From contig CADBXE010000010.1 of the NCBI GenBank assembly GCA_902798595.1, positions 1-46,596 of the forward strand: a stretch of DNA of 46,596 bases, in the 5' to 3' direction. A program made the position numbers and the translations under genes. The notes under the pieces are model-generated. The model was not told where the DNA came from. It made no database searches and saw only the letters and a list, made by a program, of their open reading frames with translations. This document shows positions 16,101 to 26,084 of this stretch, piece by piece. Each line of letters starts with the position of its first letter. Position 1 is the stretch's first letter. Source of the stretch: an uncultured Erysipelotrichaceae bacterium (GTDB lineage Bacteria; Bacillota_I; Bacilli_A; RFN20; CAG-826).

Positions 16101-19100
16101 CATGCCATAGTGAGTTCCGATAACTGTCTTAACGATGATTTCAGCGTAGCCATTTGGATGAGAATAATCAGGCATATGCAAGATAACAGTGCCATCATCT
16201 AAATCATCAAGATTGCCATAATAGAAATCAGCAATCACGGTTGTAGTGCTTGGATTCACTAATATATTGCCAATTGAAGAAGAAGACCAATGTAATTCGT
16301 TTGGATCGCCAGTGCCAGTCAAAATATCACCGATTGAAGCGGCACCACCGACAAATGGAATCGTTAAGTTAGTTAAAGAATCACAGCCTAAGAATGCTCC
16401 TGCGGCAATTGATGAAGGATGACCAACAATCGCAATAGTTTCGATATAGTAGCAATCCATAAAGGCTTGATAGCCAATCGAATTATCGCCAGTAATGACA
16501 ACTGTCTTTAAACTTGCTGGAACTTTGGAACTGTTTGATGAAGCACTATAAGCTCCGAAGATATAGCCAAAGTTAGGACTACTTCCTGAAGCAACTTTAT
16601 CGCCTACGAATGGAAGGGTAATTGATTCTAGAGAATCGCAATTAGAGAATGCGCCACTATCAATACTGTCTACTGATTCTGGAATGACAATGTTCTTTAA
16701 TGAAGCACAATCAGAGAAAGAGCCCCAACCGATTGATTTAACACCATTTTCAAAATAGACATAAGCTAGATTTTGACAATCAGAGAAAGCGTTATAATCG
16801 ATATTTTGAACGCTTCCTGGAATGACGATTGATTCAATAGGGATTCTTCTGAAGGCTTCACCGTCGATGTATTCTAGACCATCATTGAGCACGACCATTC
16901 TTAGTGAAGAACAATCTTTGAATGCGCCACTATTAACTCTTTCAACACTATTACCGAAATAGACAGCGGTTAACGATGAGCAGCCATTAAAGGCACGTGA
17001 GCCAATTTCTGTTACATTATTTGGAATAACGATACTAAGTAATGATTTACAGTCTTGGAAACATTCTGAACCAATATATGTTATTGAGCTTGGTAGAACG
17101 ATTGAAGTTAAGCTTTCACATCCATCAAAAATACGTTCTCCTAAGTAAGTAAGAGAGGTTGGTAATTCAACTCTTTGTAACGATTTACAGTTTTGGAAAA
17201 CATAATTGCTAAAACTTGAACAACCGCTGTTAACGGTGACAGAAACAAGATTCTTACAGTTCGAGACAGCGCTTGAACTTAAGCTAGAAGCATTTGTGAT
17301 AATCAATGTCTTTAGCGCATTCTTTGTTTCATTACCTAAGAGGTAACCAATATTATGGCTTGTATCTGTTCTTGCGTTTCCAATATATGGAAGCGTTAAA
17401 GATTGAAGATTGTTATTACGGGCAAATATGTTTTCACCAATATTGGTGACACCATTTGGTAAAACGATTGCTTGAAGCGGGCAATCACTGAAGGCATTGG
17501 CTTGAATAGTTCTCAAATTGTCACCAAATTTAGCATAAGACAAAGAGGTACAATATTCAAAAGCACAGTAGCCAATTGTTTCAACATATTCCAAATTAAC
17601 GGAAGTTAAACTATTGCAGTACATAAATGCGTTCGATTCAATTGTTCTTATGCTATTGCCGAGTCTTAAATACGATAAGGAATGACATTCGTAGAATGCA
17701 TTTTGTTTAACAATTGTGACAGAGTTTGGTAACTCCACAAATGATAATGATTTACACCATTCAAAAGTATTGTCTTCAATAGCGGTTAAGTGACTGCAAT
17801 CTGAAATATTGCAATATGTTAAAGCATAGCAGTCACGGAAAGCGCCTTCACCAATGGAAGCGATTTGATTGTCGTCTTGTTTTGGAAGGCTCACTACTGT
17901 TAGGGAATGGCAATCAATGAAAGCTTCTTCACAAATCTCAGTGACAGTATTTGGCACAACAAATGAGACAAGTGAACGGCAATAGCGGAACGCATCATCG
18001 CCAATCGATGTGATATCACCAAATTCGATATTACTTAAGTTGTAGCAATAAGAAAATACACTTTCTGGAATCTCGGTAATGCCTTTACCAAGTTTAGCGT
18101 ATGCGAGATTTTCACAACGGGAGAAAACACCATTTTCAAAAGTTGTAACACTATCTGGAACAACAATGGAAGTTAGACAATAACAGTTACCGAAAGCGAA
18201 TGATCTGATTGTGGTCACGCCTTCTGAAATATTAATGTTCTTTAAAGAATGGCAATTATAGAAAGCGGAAGCACCAATGACTGTGATGTTAGAAGGAATA
18301 ATAATCGTCTCAACGGAACTGAGGCCTGAGAAAGCACTGTTCGTGATTTCATCATGATTTTCGCCAGAACCGTTTAAAAGGATAACGGCTTTTAAATTTG
18401 TAAGGGTGCCACTACCATTAAAATAAGAAGTTAAATTTGTATCTAAATGATGGATGGTTATTGATTTAACGCCAGTACAACCAAAAAACATCCAGTTACC
18501 ATAGCTTGGAGCGTTACCACTTAAAACAATATTTTCAATGTTAGAACAACTATCAAATGTGTGATGTTCAATACTATAGTCACCTGTAACAGAGAGATTC
18601 TTTAAAGATGCGGGAACGTAACTGTTGTTAGCGTTGCCGTTAATTGGTGAGAATATATGACCTATTCTAGTCAAGCTTGTTGGAGATTCACCAACATATG
18701 GTATTGATAATGTTTCTAATTGAACACCATTTAGCACACCTTGAAGAATCTTTTCTTGGGTGCCATTAATAATCAATGTCTTTAACGATGTTGGCACAGA
18801 TGTATAGAACTGACCAATTGGTGAAGAACCACCTGATTCTAAGAAGATATAACCTAAATGAGAGAACCAGCCTTGGACACCATCGTGATAGTAATACCAG
18901 CTACCATTCTTGAAATAGCAGTATCCGTTGTTAACGTTGATGTAGTAGTCGCCATTATTAGCGCCTGAATATGGGGTGGCATTGTTAGTTCCAGTAAAGA
19001 TTTTGGCAGGGTCACCAGTATTCGGGTTGATAATGCTTAGTTGATATAGCCAAACACCATCAATCTTTCTATACGCTTTGGCGTGCGCTAAATCGATATA

Positions 19101-22100
19101 AATAGAATTATCACTACCTAAATCAGAAGCAGGCATTTCATCATCAGCGAGTTCGCCTGTTAAGATTGGAGTGTTATAAGCATTAAGAGAACCACCGATG
19201 AATGCCACTGTAAGTGATTCTAAATTATCGCAGCCAGCAAAGACGCCTCTTGATAAGTTTGTAAGGCCTTCTGGAAGGACAACTTCTTTCAAGGAAGTAC
19301 AGTTTTCAAAGGCATAATCTAGAATTATTTTTAAGCCATTACCAAAGGTAATATTTTCCAAAGATGTACAGCCAGAGAACGCTCTTTGATTAATCTTTGT
19401 CACATTATTTGGTATGACAATTGTTTCTAAAGAAGTGCAACCATAGAATGCTTGCGCGGCAATGCTTGTAACACTATTTGGAAGGACAACAGCCTTAAGG
19501 CTTGCAAAGTTAAAGAATAAACTTTCACCAACTTCAGTTAAGCCTTCACCAAAGGCGGCATATTCTAAAGCGGTATCACCAGCAAAGATTTGTGTGCCGA
19601 TTGAAGCAACGTTACTTTTAACAATAAATGTTTTTAAGGAAGTACAGTTATTAAACGCACTATTACCAATGGAAATTGCTGGACCTTCTTCCAAATAAAC
19701 GGAAACAAGATTTGAACAACCAACAAAGGCATCAGCAGAAATGTTAGTAACTGAAGAAGGAATGATGAGGTTAGTAATCGCGACATGAGTGAAAGCCGCT
19801 TGACCGATAGAAGTTAATCCTTCATTGAGTTCGATATATTTTAATGAACTACAATAGTAGAACGCTCTATCACCAATAGATGTGACCGTACGAGGAATGG
19901 CAATTTCTTCTAAATTTACACAGCCATAGAATGTGGTTGCCGCGATTGATGTGACATTTGGTAAAGTGATAGCTTTCAAACTGGAGCATTGTGCGAATGC
20001 CGAGGTACCAATGGATGTCACAGTTTGAGGAATGATGACTGTCTTTAAGTTAGTTAAGCCTAAGAACATACCATCACTAATTGATGTTAGACCTTCACCT
20101 AAAGAAACATATTCAAGAGCGGTACAACCAGTGAATGGATTTGGACCAATGGAAGTAATTGGACCATTGATGACAACTGTCTTTAAGTGTGTGCTTTGAG
20201 CAAACACTTGATTACCGAATGTCTTATTAGCGCCTTCTTGGAACACGATAGAAGTTAAATTATTACACGCTTTGAAGGCTTCGTTACCAACGCTACTAAC
20301 TGAGGCTGGAAGAATGATGAATTCAATACCGGAATATTGGAATGCAGAATCACCAATTGTTTTGATGTTATTAGGAAGATTGATAGTTGTAACGTCGTTA
20401 CAGTTTGCAAATGCTTCCTCTGGGATTTGATCTCTATTAACACCATTACCCATTGTTACTGTAATAGTTTTTAAAGTTGAAGGGAAGTTACCAGCAAAAA
20501 GCCACCCCATTGTTTGATCTCCAACGTCGTTGCCTCCGATTGGATCACTACCAATGAATGGTAATGTTATAGATTTCAAAGAAGAACAATAAACGAAAGC
20601 ATATTTATAGATAGTTGTCACGCTATCTGGAATGACAATAGATTCTAAATCATCGCAATCCGCAAACGCTTCATTACCGATTGTTAACAATGTGTTTGGT
20701 AAATAGACATATCTTAAGTCAGAACATTCTTTGAATGCTTGGTGGCCAATTTCAGTAACACCTTCAGGAATATAAAGGGTTTGTAAATCATTACAATTCA
20801 TAAAAGCGCCAATACTAATGACTTTTAAGCTAGTTGGAAGATTAATTGATTCAAGACCATAGCAATCTTCGAAAGCATGATCACCAATCTTTGTGATGGA
20901 GTTTGGAAGAGTGATGGATTTCAGTTCATAACAACCCTTAAAGGCATTAGAACCAATTTCTCTAATACTATTAGAAATGATGTATTCTTTGATACTGTAT
21001 TGACCAGCAAATGCATTGCTTGGAATAACGTCTCTATTTTCACCATTACCTTTGGTAACGATGACTTTTGTTAATGAATATGGCAAATTAAATGGGCCTG
21101 ACTTATCATCACCAAAGATGGCTGTAAAGTAAGTAGCTGAAGACGGGACCATATCACCGATGTTAGCGCCATACATCCAACCTGATGGTTGATAAATGTA
21201 TAAGTCACCTGTATCTAAATCGAAATAAAATGTGCCTGTTCCAGTTGGAACGCCATGGCCAAAGGCAAATGATGCTCCACCAGTAATAGCAGTTAAATTG
21301 TTGAATAGTGTCCAGCCACTACCATCATTGGTATAGATATCCTGAGTAGCGGTATCAACATACATACCGCCACTTAAAGAAGCACTAGGTGCACCATTTC
21401 CGTATTTAAGTTCTGGTAAAGTTGGAGTAGAACCAATAAATGGTATAGAAATTGATTTTAAACTATTACAATCTTTGAAAGCACCAAAGCCAATGCTTGA
21501 TGGATCACCAGAAATGGTAATCATTTCAACGAATTTACAGTTTTCCATGGCGTTATCTGCAATAGCGTAATTACCAGTGATAGTCACATTCTTTAAAGAG
21601 TGTGGAACAAAACCATTGTTTTCACTAACGTCGCTAGCACCAAAGATATAGCCTAAGTAGGCATTACTACCATCAGCGTTGCCACCGATAAATGGTAAGG
21701 AGATACTTTCTAATTTAGAGATAGAGTTAACGTACATGTTACCTGTTAAAGTATCTAAATAGACTTCATTGAAGTCCGCACTACCACTTGGTGCGCCTTC
21801 ACCAGAATTAATGATTTGGAATAAGTTAAGTTGGCCAGCACTATGCCATGAACCATCAGCGTTATAAATCCAAACTATGCCATTATTTGTTTCGATGAAA
21901 ATATCACCAACATTTGGATTATCTTGAGCATATGTATCATCTGGACCGATTGTGATGCTTGTGGCATTTGGAGAATATTTTTCTTTTAAGTTAGAGAATA
22001 CTGTCCAACCTTTTTCTGTTTCAAAGGCACCTTGGCCAATGACTTTAACGCTTTGAGGAACGTTAATGGCTTTTAAGCCACAGTTTTGGAATGCATACGC

Positions 22101-25100
22101 ACCAATAGTTGTTAAACCAGTATTTATTCCTCTATTCGTGGAGGATTCTGGTAAATATGCATAAGCGAGATTAGCGCAATCTTTAAACGCTTTATCGCCA
22201 ATTGTTCTCACACTATTTGGAATAATGATTGAAGTTAAACCAGTGCAGCCTTCAAAAGCGCTTTCACCGATTTCAGTAACTGTATTAGGAATAGTCACTG
22301 AGGTGATACCTGTTTTGCCTTTAAAGACTTCATCACCAATCTTTGTGACTAATTGGTCATCAAAGAATTCAGGAATGATAATGTCGCCATTTTCAAGGCT
22401 GCATCCTGTTAAGACACCATCTTCCACTTTGAAGGTTGCCCAATGGGCAATTAAAGTGATGTTATCAGTAATAACGTCTTTTTCAAAATTCCATTTATTG
22501 CCTTCCACCGTATACCAACCTTGGAAATAATAACCATCTTTGATCGGATTATTTGGAGCGGTGATTGTTTTGCCTTCAGTAGCATCGTCAATTGCATCGA
22601 CAGCACTGCCACCTACACTATTAAAGGTAACTGTATATGTATTAGGAGAGTTATGGATATTACCAACTGGTGTACCCCAACCACTATCTGTCTTAACATA
22701 GAAATTCCATGTTTCGATATCGATATAGGAATCACCTACTTCACCATAGTCATCCGCTGGAGCACCTGTACCTGTTTTAACTGATGTACCATTTGTACCA
22801 GCAGGGCCTGCTGCACCATCATTACCTTTGATTGTGCCTTTACTGACCCAGGTATCAGCTTCTTTAACGAAGTATTCCCAAGTTGTTGTATTTAAATAAG
22901 AGTCACCGTTAACACCTTCTGTTGTTGGATTAACACTACCAGTAATCAACGTATTACCATTTGTGCCATTTTGACCATTAGTCACAGTAAATGTTGTGGT
23001 TAAACCATTAGAGAATGTAATTGTATATGTATCCACTAAATTAGCGGAACTTGTATAAGAAATATCAGTAATTGAAACACCGTCATTGCCGTTTTGACCA
23101 TCAGATCCTTTGAAGGAACCTTTATTTTGCCAACCTTCGCCTGTTTTTACATAGTAAACCCAGTTTTGAACATCGATGTATGAATCGCCTTCTTCACCTT
23201 GATCGACTGCTGGAGCACCAATGCCAGTTAATAATGTTTTGCCGTTATTACCTGCTGCACCATTAGTCACGGTGAATGTTGTCACTGTGCCATCAGAGAA
23301 TGTAATTGTGTATGTATCAATGAGACCTTCAGTGTCTGTTTTAATCACAGAAACAACAGTGACTGAAGTGCCTGGATTACCTTGTTGACCTTTGATATTG
23401 CCAACTGGTGAACCCCAGCCAGCATCAGTCTTAACATAGAAATCCCATGTTGTAGTATCAATATAAGAGTCGCCAATAGAACCATTATCAGCTTCTGGAA
23501 CACCAGCGCCTGTTAGAACGCTATGACCGTTTTGGCCTGGATTACCTTGTTGGCCTTGTGCAGCAACGCCTAAATCTTGGTCGCCAATCCACCAGTTACC
23601 GTTTGTGCCAATGTATGGTGTTTGACCGTTTTGGCCTGGATTACCTTGTTGGCCTTGTTCACCTTGAGCTTTCACACCTGTGTCGGTTTCACCAATCCAC
23701 CAGTTACCATTAGCGCCAATAAATGGAGTATTACCAGCTTGACCTTGCTCACCTTGAGGACCTTGAGCCTTAACACCTGTATCGGTTTCACCAATCCACC
23801 AGTTACCATTGCTACCAATAAATGGAGTTTGACCGTTTTGGCCTTGTGAACCTTGGGCTGCTACGCCAGTGTCAGTTTCGCCAACCCACCAGTTGCCATT
23901 ACCTCCAATATATGGAGTGTTACCAGCTTGACCTTGTTGACCTTGTTGACCTTGCGCACCAGCGGCACCTTTAATATTGCCTTTAATGGACCAAGTGCCA
24001 TTTTCTTTAACATAGAAATTCCATGTATCTAAATCGATATATGAATCGCCGTTTTGGCCTAAAGCGTCTGTAGGAGCACCTGTACCTGTTCTCATAGAGG
24101 TACCATCTTGGCCAGAAACACCTTGAGGACCTTGAGCCTTAATACCTGTATCGACACCATCGATAATCCAGTTACCATTTGTGCCAATTTCAATCACAGG
24201 AGTATGACCGTTTGCGCCTGGCGTACCTTGAATACCTTGCGCACCAGTTGCGCCATCCGCACCATTGACAACATAGAATAATGATGTTGTGCCATCAGAA
24301 TAACTAATTGTGTATTCATCAATTAAGCCATTATTACCGGTTTTTTCAATGGAAACGATTGAACGACCATCTTGACCATTTTGGCCTTTTAAATTGCCTT
24401 TTAAGACCCATTCACCTGCTTCTTTTACGTAAATATCGTAATTAGCTAAGTTAATATATGAGTCACCATTGTTGCCTAAAGAGTCATCAGGGGCAACATT
24501 ACCTGTTAAAACACTATTGCCGTTTTGGCCTGGATTGCCTTGTTGGCCTTGTGGACCTTGAGCAGCCACACCTAAATCTGTTTCGCCAATCCACCAGTTA
24601 CCGTTAGCACCGATATATGGTGTTTGACCGTTTTGGCCTGGATTGCCTTGTTGGCCTTGTTCACCTTGAGCTTTGACACCTGTATCAGTTTCACCAATCC
24701 ACCAGTTACCATTAGCACCGATATAAGGAGTTAAACCAGCAGGGCCTTGTGGGCCTTGAGCTTTGATACTAGTATCAACACCATCGACAAACCAGTTACC
24801 ATTTGAACCAATGGTGATTTCTGGAGTGTGACCATTTGTACCAGCGACACCTTGAGCACCGGCTTCGCCGTTTGCGCCATTGGTAACATAGAAATAAGAA
24901 TATGTATTATCTGAATATGTAATTGTGTAGGTATCAACATTGCCATCAGAATATGTCTTTTCTACCGAGACAATGGATCTACCAGCAGGGCCTTGTGGAC
25001 CAGTAGCGGACACACCCGTATCAGTTTCACCAATCCACCAGTTACCGTTATTACCGATATATGGAATAGCAAAACCACTATTGCCAACTTGTTTTTCCCA

Positions 25101-25979
25101 ACCGGAATCATTCTTTTCATAGACTTCACCGGTTCTTATATCGATATATGTATCACCTTCATTACCTAAAGAAGCATTTGGCAAGCCATTACCAACAAGT
25201 ACGGACGTACCATTTTGACCAGGGTTACCTTGTTGACCTTGTGAGCCTTGGGCGGACACACCTGTATCAGTTTCACCAATCCACCAGTTGCCGTTTTGGC
25301 CAATATGTGGAGTAATACCATTTTGACCAGCAGGGCCTTGAGGGCCTTGTGCATAGAAACCAGTATCAACGCCGTCAACAACCCAGTTGCCAGTTGTAGC
25401 GCTGATAGCAATAGTAGGTGTACGGCCATTTGTGCCTGGCATACCTTGGATACCTTGAGGACCTTGTTCACCATTAACCACGATAAATGTGGAAGTTGTG
25501 TCATCAGAATATGTAATTGTGTATGTATCAATCAAACCTTCACTATTGGTTTTATCGATGCTAACAACGGAACGACCGTCTTGTCCTCTTGGACCAGCAG
25601 CCGCTACACCTGTATCGACACCATCGACAACCCAAGTACCCTGTGCGCCAATTTCAATTGTTGGAGTATGACCGTCTACACCAGGATAACCTTGAATACC
25701 TTGGCTACCATCTGCACCATTAAAGACAACAAACCTTGATGTTGTGTTATCGGTATAGGTAATCGTATATTCATCCGCTAATCCGTAGGAGTTGGTTTTC
25801 TCAATTGAGGAAATTGACCTTGCCCTGTCTTCCTTACCGTTTTGATTGTTTGCGGCCTGAGGAAGACGATTTTTGTTAAGAGCATATACCGCGATGGCAC
25901 CGCCTGCTACGGAAAGAGTCAGACAGGTTGTCGTGATAATTGTCGCAATCGTTTTAAACAGCGATGATTTTGATTTCAT
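13143..25979 (-). CDS. Giant collagen-like / BspA leucine-rich-repeat surface protein
   Basis: A 4278-aa protein with an uninterrupted 12.8-kb frame. Residues 8-33 are one hydrophobic segment, with no lipobox and no LPXTG, so N-terminal membrane anchoring is likely. From about 60 to 1105 are collagen-like Gly-X-Y runs broken by three recurring modules: an xSIxKTxSxGLxDxYTITYSD type, about twelve GNWWIGETDTGV-type modules, and seven GDSYIDxxTWxFYVK-type modules. One InlB-type repeat (YYFQGWY) is near 1113-1180. From about 1185 to 4265 are scores of LRR_5/BspA repeats, into which at least a dozen further SYID/WWIG-like modules are inserted. The end is GFSYRH. An AAAGGA ribosome site precedes the ATG by 8 nt. 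Adhesion is the expected role by family; the ligand is unknown. Confidence 0.92.
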   Translation of the reverse strand: MKSKSSLFKTIATIITTTCLTLSVAGGAIAVYALNKNRLPQAANNQNGKEDRARSISSIEKTNSYGLADEYTITYTDNTTSRFVVFNGADGSQGIQGYPGVDGHTPTIEIGAQGTWVVDGVDTGVAAAGPRGQDGRSVVSIDKTNSEGLIDTYTITYSDDTTSTFIVVNGEQGPQGIQGMPGTNGRTPTIAISATTGNWVVDGVDTGFYAQGPQGPAGQNGITPHIGQNGNWWIGETDTGVSAQGSQGQQGNPGQNGTSVLVGNGLPNASLGNEGDTYIDIRTGEVYEKNDSGWEKQVGNSGFAIPYIGNNGNWWIGETDTGVSATGPQGPAGRSIVSVEKTYSDGNVDTYTITYSDNTYSYFYVTNGANGEAGAQGVAGTNGHTPEITIGSNGNWFVDGVDTSIKAQGPQGPAGLTPYIGANGNWWIGETDTGVKAQGEQGQQGNPGQNGQTPYIGANGNWWIGETDLGVAAQGPQGQQGNPGQNGNSVLTGNVAPDDSLGNNGDSYINLANYDIYVKEAGEWVLKGNLKGQNGQDGRSIVSIEKTGNNGLIDEYTISYSDGTTSLFYVVNGADGATGAQGIQGTPGANGHTPVIEIGTNGNWIIDGVDTGIKAQGPQGVSGQDGTSMRTGTGAPTDALGQNGDSYIDLDTWNFYVKENGTWSIKGNIKGAAGAQGQQGQQGQAGNTPYIGGNGNWWVGETDTGVAAQGSQGQNGQTPFIGSNGNWWIGETDTGVKAQGPQGEQGQAGNTPFIGANGNWWIGETDTGVKAQGEQGQQGNPGQNGQTPYIGTNGNWWIGDQDLGVAAQGQQGNPGQNGHSVLTGAGVPEADNGSIGDSYIDTTTWDFYVKTDAGWGSPVGNIKGQQGNPGTSVTVVSVIKTDTEGLIDTYTITFSDGTVTTFTVTNGAAGNNGKTLLTGIGAPAVDQGEEGDSYIDVQNWVYYVKTGEGWQNKGSFKGSDGQNGNDGVSITDISYTSSANLVDTYTITFSNGLTTTFTVTNGQNGTNGNTLITGSVNPTTEGVNGDSYLNTTTWEYFVKEADTWVSKGTIKGNDGAAGPAGTNGTSVKTGTGAPADDYGEVGDSYIDIETWNFYVKTDSGWGTPVGNIHNSPNTYTVTFNSVGGSAVDAIDDATEGKTITAPNNPIKDGYYFQGWYTVEGNKWNFEKDVITDNITLIAHWATFKVEDGVLTGCSLENGDIIIPEFFDDQLVTKIGDEVFKGKTGITSVTIPNTVTEIGESAFEGCTGLTSIIIPNSVRTIGDKAFKDCANLAYAYLPESSTNRGINTGLTTIGAYAFQNCGLKAINVPQSVKVIGQGAFETEKGWTVFSNLKEKYSPNATSITIGPDDTYAQDNPNVGDIFIETNNGIVWIYNADGSWHSAGQLNLFQIINSGEGAPSGSADFNEVYLDTLTGNMYVNSISKLESISLPFIGGNADGSNAYLGYIFGASDVSENNGFVPHSLKNVTITGNYAIADNAMENCKFVEMITISGDPSSIGFGAFKDCNSLKSISIPFIGSTPTLPELKYGNGAPSASLSGGMYVDTATQDIYTNDGSGWTLFNNLTAITGGASFAFGHGVPTGTGTFYFDLDTGDLYIYQPSGWMYGANIGDMVPSSATYFTAIFGDDKSGPFNLPYSLTKVIVTKGNGENRDVIPSNAFAGQYSIKEYIISNSIREIGSNAFKGCYELKSITLPNSITKIGDHAFEDCYGLESINLPTSLKVISIGAFMNCNDLQTLYIPEGVTEIGHQAFKECSDLRYVYLPNTLLTIGNEAFADCDDLESIVIPDSVTTIYKYAFVYCSSLKSITLPFIGSDPIGGNDVGDQTMGWLFAGNFPSTLKTITVTMGNGVNRDQIPEEAFANCNDVTTINLPNNIKTIGDSAFQYSGIEFIILPASVSSVGNEAFKACNNLTSIVFQEGANKTFGNQVFAQSTHLKTVVINGPITSIGPNPFTGCTALEYVSLGEGLTSISDGMFLGLTNLKTVIIPQTVTSIGTSAFAQCSSLKAITLPNVTSIAATTFYGCVNLEEIAIPRTVTSIGDRAFYYCSSLKYIELNEGLTSIGQAAFTHVAITNLIIPSSVTNISADAFVGCSNLVSVYLEEGPAISIGNSAFNNCTSLKTFIVKSNVASIGTQIFAGDTALEYAAFGEGLTEVGESLFFNFASLKAVVLPNSVTSIAAQAFYGCTSLETIVIPNNVTKINQRAFSGCTSLENITFGNGLKIILDYAFENCTSLKEVVLPEGLTNLSRGVFAGCDNLESLTVAFIGGSLNAYNTPILTGELADDEMPASDLGSDNSIYIDLAHAKAYRKIDGVWLYQLSIINPNTGDPAKIFTGTNNATPYSGANNGDYYINVNNGYCYFKNGSWYYYHDGVQGWFSHLGYIFLESGGSSPIGQFYTSVPTSLKTLIINGTQEKILQGVLNGVQLETLSIPYVGESPTSLTRIGHIFSPINGNANNSYVPASLKNLSVTGDYSIEHHTFDSCSNIENIVLSGNAPSYGNWMFFGCTGVKSITIHHLDTNLTSYFNGSGTLTNLKAVILLNGSGENHDEITNSAFSGLSSVETIIIPSNITVIGASAFYNCHSLKNINISEGVTTIRSFAFGNCYCLTSIVVPDSVTTFENGVFSRCENLAYAKLGKGITEIPESVFSYCYNLSNIEFGDITSIGDDAFRYCRSLVSFVVPNTVTEICEEAFIDCHSLTVVSLPKQDDNQIASIGEGAFRDCYALTYCNISDCSHLTAIEDNTFEWCKSLSFVELPNSVTIVKQNAFYECHSLSYLRLGNSIRTIESNAFMYCNSLTSVNLEYVETIGYCAFEYCTSLSYAKFGDNLRTIQANAFSDCPLQAIVLPNGVTNIGENIFARNNNLQSLTLPYIGNARTDTSHNIGYLLGNETKNALKTLIITNASSLSSSAVSNCKNLVSVTVNSGCSSFSNYVFQNCKSLQRVELPTSLTYLGERIFDGCESLTSIVLPSSITYIGSECFQDCKSLLSIVIPNNVTEIGSRAFNGCSSLTAVYFGNSVERVNSGAFKDCSSLRMVVLNDGLEYIDGEAFRRIPIESIVIPGSVQNIDYNAFSDCQNLAYVYFENGVKSIGWGSFSDCASLKNIVIPESVDSIDSGAFSNCDSLESITLPFVGDKVASGSSPNFGYIFGAYSASSNSSKVPASLKTVVITGDNSIGYQAFMDCYYIETIAIVGHPSSIAAGAFLGCDSLTNLTIPFVGGAASIGDILTGTGDPNELHWSSSSIGNILVNPSTTTVIADFYYGNLDDLDDGTVILHMPDYSHPNGYAEIIVKTVIGTHYGMDTYTGDSGYALPYVDSSTHTWWFNGADLGIAAPTNNLYQVRPIGDAGAPTGEPNPWEYYIDISTNDFYIVAYDADQNNWHYESTPTGNIKTNPSTTTIWMEMDPDYLDAMNNYTMDDYIASLPEGTILWSIVDNRAYRVGMVNEYSIEYEDYTGDTGFALPYIGSNGHYWIGNDDTGYVAQSSYFDTQGGYGTPTSSCYSYLLYIDANTYDVYAPTVMGNENDLYINTNTGELLRRCDGKWYTEDTLGQNILVGTSNPDSALGEIGNNYLNTNTGDVFKKQNAGWVSLDNIKEHFSRFGYTFMIFSNNGIPYNISNVTITEDVNLVSGAFEDVNGLQTINFLGIVESIGDNAFKNCYELTSFIAPIDLISIGDNAFENCYSLQYVDLRQAYALEAIGDYAFSGCGGIENIVIPNTVTSIGKGAFMCQIGWRVVTTIDNVLYDTTDPDPAIGDDGDTYINTVSGETFYKNGDTWESAGIIPFAYGDGEPDSSTPGDEYLDVSTGRIYELDGMPSSLKSITLPFIGGTRTTNTYLGYIFGAASSNQSTDYVPETLKTVALTSGNAISSNSFANCKNIETVVVPKNITSIGNNAFENCQSITSFVISGSVVEIGNNAFAGSGLINIRFDSSSQSIAIKDSAFEGCHSLQAVSIPRKVTKIGDNAFKDCASLVTFYMEDNEMLYLGNNAFENCYSLAYVSVINAQIIGDCSFKNCHSLREFIISNVTTDIEVEALAGCRGLTTIYVPDSVNTIDDYVFKGCDNLTSLTIPYVVGQSGSASAIISLFGDDSSEVPVSFKTLTLTGNYDIKAFTLDEVLTVENLIIKTNGDILDQAFEDCDSLKEVRIEGNIEILGDEAFYDCENLETVTFPDTLKSIGEYAFLQDRMLSKVILKNVESIGESAFEGCWSLYYVHLGLKMQTVGDYAFTACNSLSTLVVSATLTSSGFGTNVFEGCSNIFVHYLGLLNQWNTSGLETIFTPEISRGFSYRH

Positions 25980-26002
25980 AACATTATTCCTTTCTCGTCA
26001 TC

Positions 26003-26069
26003 GTCCAACACATGAAAACAAGAGCAGAATAACAGTCACGTTATTTAGCGGTTTTTTTAAAAGTTGGAC
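26003..26069 (-). promoter_or_regulatory. Inverted repeat in the leader of the giant gene
   Basis: GTCCAAC (minus-strand reading at 26063-26069) can pair with GTTGGAC (26003-26009), which lies about 25 nt before the start codon and just upstream of the ribosome site. The inner region holds a smaller ATAAC/GTTAT pair. This could fold near the translation start. Confidence 0.4.
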
Positions 26070-26084
26070 GGGAGTGATCCAATT

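Noticed and set aside
22225..25739. Long plus-strand open frames opposite the giant gene
   Set aside because: They mirror the repetitive, Gly/Asn/Thr-rich coding of the minus strand, have no ribosome sites and show repeat-driven composition.
13143..25979. Possible reassignment of TGA to tryptophan, as in mycoplasmas
   Set aside because: TGG is used for Trp throughout, and TGA serves as a stop in several overlapping gene junctions (for example at 28199 and 38742).
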